Shown one piece after another: positions 31,172 to 35,899 of a DNA stretch of 35,899 nucleotides. How positions within the stretch are numbered: position 1 is the first letter of the stretch; every line of letters starts with the position of its first letter. Both the position numbers and the translations under genes were made by a program. The DNA comes from Bacteroidota bacterium (GTDB taxonomy: Bacteria; Bacteroidota; Ignavibacteria; Kapaibacteriales; UBA2268): contig WRLB01000011.1 in NCBI GenBank assembly GCA_009777815.1, positions 1 to 35,899 on the forward strand. The letters run 5' to 3'. The notes under the pieces were generated by a model. The model ran no database searches. It had not been told where the DNA came from and saw nothing but the letters and a program-made list of their open reading frames with translations.

Positions 31172-31179
31172 TATATTTG
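31172..31179 (+). promoter_or_regulatory. -7 box of the nuoL promoter
   Basis: TATATTTG matches TAnnTTTG after an A8 tract and CAT. The ATG is 30 nt downstream. Confidence 0.65.
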
Positions 31180-31209
31180 TAATATTATTAAAAAGTAAAA
31201 TGTAAAAAT

Positions 31210-33177
31210 ATGTTTGAATATGTTTATTTAATTGTTCTGATGCCTTTTATTGGTATGCTAATAAATGGATTGTTCGGAAAGAAAATCAAAAATGAAAGCA
31301 TTATTGCTACTATTGGTTCGCTTGCTGTGGGAATACCTTTTGTGATTGCCTGCAGCATTTTTTATGGAATAATAACTGCCGAAAACTTTGAACCAATTAC
31401 TCAAACACTATGGACTTGGATTGCTGCAGGTAATTTTAGCGTTAATATCGCTTATCAAATAGACCAATTATCTGTCCTATTTACGCTAATAATTACAGGA
31501 ATTGGCTTGCTTATACATATCTATTCAGCAGGATATATGAAAGGCGATAGAAGTTTTTATAGATTTTTTGCATATCTTAATTTATTTATATTTATGATGC
31601 TAAATTTAGTTCTTGCAGATAACTTTCTGCTAACATTTCTTGGATGGGAAGGAGTAGGATTAGCATCTTATTTACTAATCGGATTCTGGTATGATAAAAA
31701 ATTCGAAGGAGTAAATATAATATGGACAGGAGATGCAGGTAAAAAAGCATTTATAGCAAATAGAGTCGGTGATTTTGGCTTTTTAATTGCTATGTTCTTA
31801 ATATTTGCACATTTCGGAACATTACAATATGGCGAATTAAATGAAACAATATTTGCAGGAGCGAATTCATTACAAGACACATCATTAATCTTTTGGATAA
31901 CAATTTGCTTATTTATTGGATGTTGTGGAAAATCTGCACAACTTCCTCTATCTGTATGGTTGCCTGACGCTATGGCAGGTCCTACTCCTGTATCAGCACT
32001 AATACACGCCGCTACAATGGTAACAGCCGGTATATTTTTAATAGCAAGAAATTCACTACTATTTTCGCTTGCTCCTGATACGATGACTATTGTAGCAATA
32101 GTAGGTATAATTACTGCTTTATGGGCTGCAACTATCGGATTGGTGCAAAATGATTTCAAAAAGGTATTAGCATATTCTACTGTAAGTCAACTTGGATTTA
32201 TGTTTGCTGCACTTGGTGTAGGTGCTTTTACAGCAGGTGTATTTCATGTTATGACGCACGCATTTTTCAAAGGATTATTATTCCTCGGAGCAGGTGCTGT
32301 TATTCATGGAATGCATGATTTACAGGATATTAAACAGATGGGAAACATCCGCAAATATATGCCAACTACATACAAAACATTTATGATTGCTACACTTGCT
32401 ATTGCGGGAATTCCACTATTTAGTGGTTTCTTTTCTAAAGATGAAATAATGTGGAATGTATATGCTCAAACAGGTTTTATTGGATGGTTTGTGCTATTAT
32501 TGGCTGCATTTTGCACTGCTTTTTATATGTTTAGGTTAGCATATTTAGTATTTTACGGAGAGGAACGATTTAATAAACATGATATTCACCCACACGAAGC
32601 ACCTAAAACTATGTTAATCCCGCTAATTATTTTAGCATTTTTATCTGCATTTGGTGGTTTATTAGGTATTCCTTATCCACTTGGAGCGTTTATTAGCGAA
32701 CACCCTAACTTAATTGAATCCTACCTCGCTCCTATATTTGCTCAAGCAAATATCGTATTGAATACGCCGATGAACCACGAAATACACGCAATTGAGTATC
32801 TATTTATCGCAATTGCAATAATTATTGCTGTTTTAGGAATTATTTTAGCCCGCAAATACTATAAAAAAGGAAATATGCAAAGCACTGCTAAAATCCATAT
32901 AAAACATGCAAAAAAACATAAATTATTGCTAAATAAGTATTTTATTGATGAAATTTATTATAAAATAATTATAAATCCGCTGCTTAATTTTTCAAACAAT
33001 TTGCTACATAAAATACTGGATGTGCGGCTGATTGACGGATTTATCAATGGTTTAGCGTCATTTACTAATGATATTGCCGCCGTGATAAGGAAAATGCAAT
33101 CGGGCGTAATTCATAATTACGCTATAATTATGGTTTTAGGAATTATTGTTATAATTAGTTATCTGCTGATAATTTAA
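31210..33177 (+). CDS. nuoL: NADH-quinone oxidoreductase subunit L, isolated from the nuo operon
   Basis: NuoL is the distal proton-pumping subunit of complex I. The 655-residue product has the expected series of transmembrane helices, with FFAYLNLFIFMMLNLVLADN, LGWEGVGLASYLLIGFWY (Glu147), NRVGDFGF, CGKSAQLPLSVWLPDAMAGP (Lys241), TPVSALIHAATMVTAG, KKVLAYSTVSQLG and a C-terminal lateral-helix region. The length and the signature between 140 and 340 favour NuoL over NuoM/NuoN or Mrp antiporters. No other nuo gene is in the window: the upstream neighbour is a VWA protein and downstream are 900 bp of repeats. This is unusual, because nuoL normally sits between nuoK and nuoM. It has its own promoter, and the gene is intact. 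Confidence 0.94.
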   Translation: MFEYVYLIVLMPFIGMLINGLFGKKIKNESIIATIGSLAVGIPFVIACSIFYGIITAENFEPITQTLWTWIAAGNFSVNIAYQIDQLSVLFTLIITGIGLLIHIYSAGYMKGDRSFYRFFAYLNLFIFMMLNLVLADNFLLTFLGWEGVGLASYLLIGFWYDKKFEGVNIIWTGDAGKKAFIANRVGDFGFLIAMFLIFAHFGTLQYGELNETIFAGANSLQDTSLIFWITICLFIGCCGKSAQLPLSVWLPDAMAGPTPVSALIHAATMVTAGIFLIARNSLLFSLAPDTMTIVAIVGIITALWAATIGLVQNDFKKVLAYSTVSQLGFMFAALGVGAFTAGVFHVMTHAFFKGLLFLGAGAVIHGMHDLQDIKQMGNIRKYMPTTYKTFMIATLAIAGIPLFSGFFSKDEIMWNVYAQTGFIGWFVLLLAAFCTAFYMFRLAYLVFYGEERFNKHDIHPHEAPKTMLIPLIILAFLSAFGGLLGIPYPLGAFISEHPNLIESYLAPIFAQANIVLNTPMNHEIHAIEYLFIAIAIIIAVLGIILARKYYKKGNMQSTAKIHIKHAKKHKLLLNKYFIDEIYYKIIINPLLNFSNNLLHKILDVRLIDGFINGLASFTNDIAAVIRKMQSGVIHNYAIIMVLGIIVIISYLLII

Positions 33178-33186
33178 TGTTCTTTG

Positions 33187-33427
33187 AATAAAAAAACTTG
33201 TTATCCTGTGCTTGATACGGCATCCCTATAATCTTTAATCCTTATACTTAAAAAAATATTTTGTTAAAAAAAAATAAGGGATGCTATATCAAGGACAGCA
33301 TAATAAGATAAAAAAACTTGTTATCCTGTGCTTGATACGGCATCCCTACAATCTTTAATCCTTATACTTAAAAATATTATTTAGTTAAAAAAAAATAAGG
33401 GATGCTATATCAAGGACAGCATAATAA
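33187..33427. repeat. tandem duplication of a 120-bp REP-like unit (copies 10 and 11)
   Basis: Each unit reads AAAAAACTTGTTATCCTGTG with CTTGATACGGCATCCCT on the left, and GGGATGCTATATCAAGGACA on the right, in inverted orientation around an AT-rich spacer. The copies start at about 33187 and 33307 and differ by a few substitutions and one extra base in the spacer. The arms are a diverged subfamily of the ATGCTGAA element. Confidence 0.85.
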
Positions 33428-33446
33428 GATAAAAAAAGGGATTATA

Positions 33447-33526
33447 CCACCCCTACCCCTCCACAGGAGGGGAACAGTTCCCCTCCGAGGAGGGGTGTCA
33501 TTTGCGAAGGCAAATGACGGGGTGGT
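33447..33526. repeat. multi-hairpin GC-rich element, copy 2
   Basis: ACCACCCC / GGGGTGGT form the outer stem. Inside are CCCCTCCACAGGAGGGG, a GTTCCCCTCCGAGGAGGGG hairpin region and GTCATTTGC-gaag-GCAAATGAC. The parts are the same as at 22001-22098 but the CATTTGC arm is on the other side, so the element is inverted; the GCAGTGC arm is missing. Confidence 0.85.
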
Positions 33527-33539
33527 AAATTGTTTTTTT

Positions 33540-33770
33540 AATTATATAATTGGATAAGCAATTTATCAATCGGAAAAGCAATTTATAAACAGAATTGTCA
33601 ATTTATCAATTGAAAAAGCAATTATATAATTGGAAAAGCAATTATATAATTGGAAATTGCGTATTATAATCCAAAAAGCAATTATATAAATCGGAAATTG
33701 CGTATTATAATGCAAAAAGCAATTATATAATTGGTTTTTCAATTATATAATTGGTTTTTTGGTGTATAAA
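33540..33770. repeat. AT-rich 20-bp repeat array with AATTATATAATT palindromes
   Basis: About eleven degenerate units of GGAAAAGCAATTATATAATT or close variants run head to tail. The perfect palindrome AATTATATAATT occurs at about 33540, 33620, 33640, 33721 and 33741. Two units are replaced by GAAATTGCGTATTATAAT. Confidence 0.75.
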
Positions 33771-33847
33771 TCGCTTAAACAACAGATAAATTGGTGATTC
33801 CTTAAATAAATTGCAAAAACGTTACTGAAATTGCAATTTCTATAAGG

Positions 33848-33931
33848 GTCATGCTGAACTTGTTTCAGCATCCCATAATTGTTAAATATATTGCATAAAA
33901 TATGGGGATGCTGAAACAAGTTCAGCATGAC
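33848..33931. repeat. REP-like palindromic element, copy 12 (best-preserved two-armed copy)
   Basis: A perfect 27-bp inverted repeat: GTCATGCTGAACTTGTTTC... on the left and its complement ...GAAACAAGTTCAGCATGAC on the right, separated by about 30 AT-rich bases. Each arm is itself an imperfect hairpin ATGCTGAA-N5-TTCAGCAT. This copy defines the family consensus. Confidence 0.9.
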
Positions 33932-33940
33932 AGGTAAATC

Positions 33941-34013
33941 CGAGTAAAAATTGAGTAAAAGTTAGTAAAATTATGTAAATAATGAGTAAATCCGAGCAAA
34001 AGTTAGTAAATAG
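33941..34013. repeat. 10-bp periodic GAGTAAA repeat
   Basis: About seven copies of a GAGTAAA-like word (GAGTAAA, TAGTAAA, ATGTAAA, GAGCAAA) recur every 10 bases, one helical turn. It shares the words AAATCCGAGTAAA with the 21-bp array at 9939-10001. Confidence 0.7.
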
Positions 34014-34018
34014 AAGAT

Positions 34019-34047
34019 GGAGATGCTGAAACAAGTTCAGCATGACA
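34019..34047. repeat. REP-like element, copy 13 (single arm)
   Basis: GGAGATGCTGAAACAAGTTC followed by AGCATGACAT is a nearly perfect single arm, 48 bp before the aroB start. Confidence 0.85.
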
Positions 34048-34094
34048 TAAGAGAAGTTTGCATAAAATAAGCAAAAAATAGTAAGATAAGTAGT

Positions 34095-35120
34095 ATGAAT
34101 ACTAAAATAAATTATATAAATATAAATGATTTGCGTCCTCTGTTTAGAGAAGATAATGTGATTATTGTCGTTGATAATAGTGTTTATAACTATTATAAGT
34201 ATATGTTCGTGGGTTTTGAGGATAAAGTGATAGTAATTGGGGCGAAGGAGGCGATTGGCGGTTGTAAGGATTTTGTTAAAGATTTTGCGACATTTGAATG
34301 CGTTTGTAATGAATTAATACGGAAAAAAGCAACGATTAATACGCATTTATATGGGATTGGCGGTGGCAATATTACAGATTTAGTAGGGTTTGTGGCAGCG
34401 GTTTATTTGCGTGGGATTAAGGTTAGTTTTGTTCCAACTACTCTTTTAGGGATGGTTGATGCGTCTATCGGTGGCAAAAATGCGATAAATATTGGTTTTA
34501 TAAAGAATGCGTTGGGGAGTGTTTATTATCCTTCGAATGTTTATATTATCACACAATTTTTAGAGAATTTGCCGAAGGATTTGCTTCTTAATGGCTTTGC
34601 CGAGATACTAAAAACAGGATTGCTTTTTGATATAAATTTACTTAATGTCTGCTTCAAATACCTTGATAATAATGATATAAACAAGTTAAATGACATTATA
34701 TCATTAAGCGTAACCCATAAGATGAAAATAATATCGGAAGATAATTTTAATAACAGGGCTTTTCTTAATTTTGGGCATACAATAGGGCATTTATTGGAAT
34801 TAGATTATAATTTGTCTCATGGGAATGCAGTAGCAATAGGTATGGTTTATGAGTCGCAAATAGCGGTTCTGCTTAATTTAATAGACATATGTATTTTTAA
34901 TGAAATACATAGAATAATAACAAAGTATTTTAATTACAATATAGAAGATTATGATTTAGTGAAGTCCGCTGAGAAGATATTGTTAGATAAAAAAATTATA
35001 GGCGATAAGATAAAAGTTCCCGTCATCAGCGAAATCGGAAGAGCAAAATTAGTAGAAATAAAGTTAAACGACTATCTAAATTGCATATCTATGAAGTTTA
35101 ATCTAACCTCAAAGAAGTAG
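34095..35120 (+). CDS. aroB: 3-dehydroquinate synthase
   Basis: AroB converts DAHP to 3-dehydroquinate, step two of the shikimate pathway, using NAD and a divalent metal. The 341 residues contain the NAD-binding GIGGGNITDLVGFVAAVYLRG (87-107), PTTLLGMVDASIGGKNAIN (114-132), and the metal ligands expected from the family: Glu170 in FAEILKTG, His228 in NFGHTIGH and His242 in SHGNAVAIGM. The length is slightly short of the usual 350-360, mainly at the N-terminus. No other shikimate gene is nearby. I see no clear TAnnTTTG promoter box directly upstream; a REP-like arm and the GAGTAAA array precede it. The promoter array at 35156 starts 35 bp after its stop and points away from it. Confidence 0.96.
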   Translation: MNTKINYININDLRPLFREDNVIIVVDNSVYNYYKYMFVGFEDKVIVIGAKEAIGGCKDFVKDFATFECVCNELIRKKATINTHLYGIGGGNITDLVGFVAAVYLRGIKVSFVPTTLLGMVDASIGGKNAINIGFIKNALGSVYYPSNVYIITQFLENLPKDLLLNGFAEILKTGLLFDINLLNVCFKYLDNNDINKLNDIISLSVTHKMKIISEDNFNNRAFLNFGHTIGHLLELDYNLSHGNAVAIGMVYESQIAVLLNLIDICIFNEIHRIITKYFNYNIEDYDLVKSAEKILLDKKIIGDKIKVPVISEIGRAKLVEIKLNDYLNCISMKFNLTSKK

Positions 35121-35155
35121 CAGAGGTAGGTGTTTTTGTAATAGTTATAAAAAAA

Positions 35156-35899
35156 GATTTTGTAATTAGAAAAAAAAAGTTTAATTTTGTAAATTGTTCT
35201 TTGCAACTTTGATAAAAAAGATTTTAATAAAAAAAAGATTTTGTAATTAGAAAAAAAAGTTTAATTTTGTAATCTGTTCTTTGCAACTTTAATAAAAAAG
35301 ATTTTTATATAAAAAAAAGATTTTGTAATTAGCATAAAAAAGTTTAATTTTGTAATCTGTTCTTTGCAACTTTAATAAAAAAGATTTTTATATGAAAAGA
35401 AGATTTTGTAATTAGAATAAAAAAGTTTAATTTTGTATTCTGTTCTTTGCAACTTTGATAAAAAAGATTTTTATATAAAAAAGATTTTGTAATTAGAAAA
35501 AAAAAGTTTAATTTTGTATTCTGTTTTTTGCAACTTTGATAAAAAAGATTTTTTATAAAAAAAAGATTTTGTAATTAGAAAAAAAAAGTTTAATTTTGTA
35601 TTCTGTTCTTTGCAACTTTGATAAAAAAGATTTTTTATAAAAAAAAGATTTTGTAATTAGAAAAAAAAGTTTAATTTTGTATTCTGTTTTTTGCAACTTT
35701 GATAAAAAAGATTTTTTATAAAAAAAAAGATTTTGTAATTAGAATAAAAAAGTTTAATTTTGTAAATTGTTTTTTGCAACTTTGATAAAAAAGATTTTTT
35801 ATAAAAAAAAGATTTTGTAATTAGAAAAAAAAGTTTAATTTTGTATTCTGTTTTTTGCAACTTTGATAAAAAAGATTTTTTATAAAAAAAAAGATTTTG
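35156..35899 (+). repeat. 82-bp tandem repeat array, nine full units plus a partial tenth
   Basis: Units start (GATTTTG) at 35156, 35237, 35319, 35402, 35483, 35565, 35647, 35729, 35811 and 35893, giving periods of 81-83 bp. Each unit reads GATTTTGTAATTAG, an A-rich tract, GTTTAATTTTGTA, then TGTTCTTTGCAACTTTGAT and ATAAAAAAGATTTTTTAT. Units differ by a few substitutions and by the lengths of A and T runs. The last unit is cut by the end of the window, so the array continues or its target lies beyond. No protein is encoded; a minus-strand open frame at 35657-35860 is a product of the repeat. Confidence 0.97.
35160..35843 (+). promoter_or_regulatory. nine tandem Bacteroidota-type promoters within the 82-bp array
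   Basis: Each unit has TTG and TAATTTTG separated by 18 or 19 bases, matching the Bacteroidota housekeeping pattern (TTG at -33, TAnnTTTG at -7). The -7 boxes start at 35182, 35262, 35345, 35428, 35509, 35591, 35672, 35755 and 35836; all read TAATTTTG. Every one faces the right edge of the window. The A tract between the boxes is shared with the single promoters of HU, rplR and nuoL. What they drive is not in the window. Confidence 0.8.

Larger units (their letters stand above)
33178..34094. other. repeat-only region between nuoL and aroB
   Basis: This 917-bp stretch contains no credible gene. It is filled by a 120-bp tandem duplication (33187-33427), a multi-hairpin GC-rich element, a 20-bp AT-rich repeat array, two REP-like elements and a 10-bp periodic GAGTAAA array. 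An open frame at 33743-33928 (minus strand) translates the REP-like repeats and is rejected. Confidence 0.85.

Noticed and set aside
33540-33770. CRISPR or iteron origin in the AT-rich 20-bp array
   Set aside because: Units are too short and degenerate for CRISPR, and no replication-initiator gene is nearby.
33743-33928. 61-codon minus-strand frame containing GMLKQVQHD
   Set aside because: This peptide is the direct translation of the REP-like arm and the frame lies wholly in repeats.
35657-35860. 67-codon minus-strand frame at the right edge
   Set aside because: It is a by-product of the 82-bp array; the same peptide repeats with each unit.
35156-35899. CRISPR array
   Set aside because: Units are contiguous near-identical 82-mers with no unique spacers, and no cas gene is present.

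Overview
The window is AT-rich DNA (roughly 30% GC by eye) from a member of the Bacteroidota/Chlorobiota (FCB) group. The grounds are: two proteins with C-terminal type IX secretion (T9SS) sorting domains, a DUF5683 membrane protein, GLUG and InlB-type repeat surface proteins, a 30-residue AURKAIP1/COX24 (mS38-like) basic protein, mostly A-rich leaders without Shine-Dalgarno, and repeated promoter boxes of the Bacteroidota form TAnnTTTG. One outer-membrane protein (20536-21243) resembles proteins I remember from Ignavibacteria/Kapabacteria, but I cannot place the genome below the FCB level.

Layout. 1-4950: a coiled-coil protein, aspartate kinase, YebC, HU with the 30-aa basic protein, and a DUF5683 protein. 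5010-8685: a lipoprotein with TIG and FGE-like domains, a secreted protein of unknown function, and a two-gene signalling pair (single-domain receiver, then receiver-PP2C phosphatase). 8906-16253: an accessory island in which a short and a very long GLUG surface protein flank four toxin-antitoxin cassettes (three YoeB/Txe type, one HigB/Gp49 type). 16530-20501: infB with an expanded octapeptide array. 20536-24800: two outer-membrane barrels on opposite strands, a cluster of GC-rich palindromes, and alaS. 24784-27133, minus strand: a small unknown gene and a divergent NAD-dependent DNA ligase. 27256-33177: a 42-aa membrane peptide, an isolated rplR (uL18), a seven-zinc-finger protein followed 6 nt later by a secreted VWA protein, and an isolated nuoL. 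33178-34094: a repeat-only region. 34095-35120: aroB. 35156 to the end: a tandem array of 82-bp units.

Housekeeping genes that normally sit in large operons (rplR, nuoL) stand alone here with their own promoters, so the genome looks extensively rearranged. Between the genes lie several families of palindromic repeats: 13 copies of a REP-like element with the core ATGCTGAA-N5-TTCAGCAT, two multi-hairpin GC-rich elements, and two pairs of ACACGGG palindromes. Many of these lie just upstream of a promoter.

The most striking structure is at the right edge: nine complete 82-bp repeats, each with a near-consensus Bacteroidota housekeeping promoter (TTG, 18-19 nt, TAATTTTG) on the plus strand, followed by a motif that loosely resembles boxA. 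The array runs off the window and probably drives a very highly expressed transcript, possibly an rRNA operon. Other items worth attention are the toxin-antitoxin cluster, whose antitoxins share near-identical N-terminal halves, a 59-aa HigA-like antitoxin without a helix-turn-helix, the zinc-finger/VWA gene pair, and the IF-2 repeat expansion. No tRNA, rRNA or CRISPR array was found within the window.
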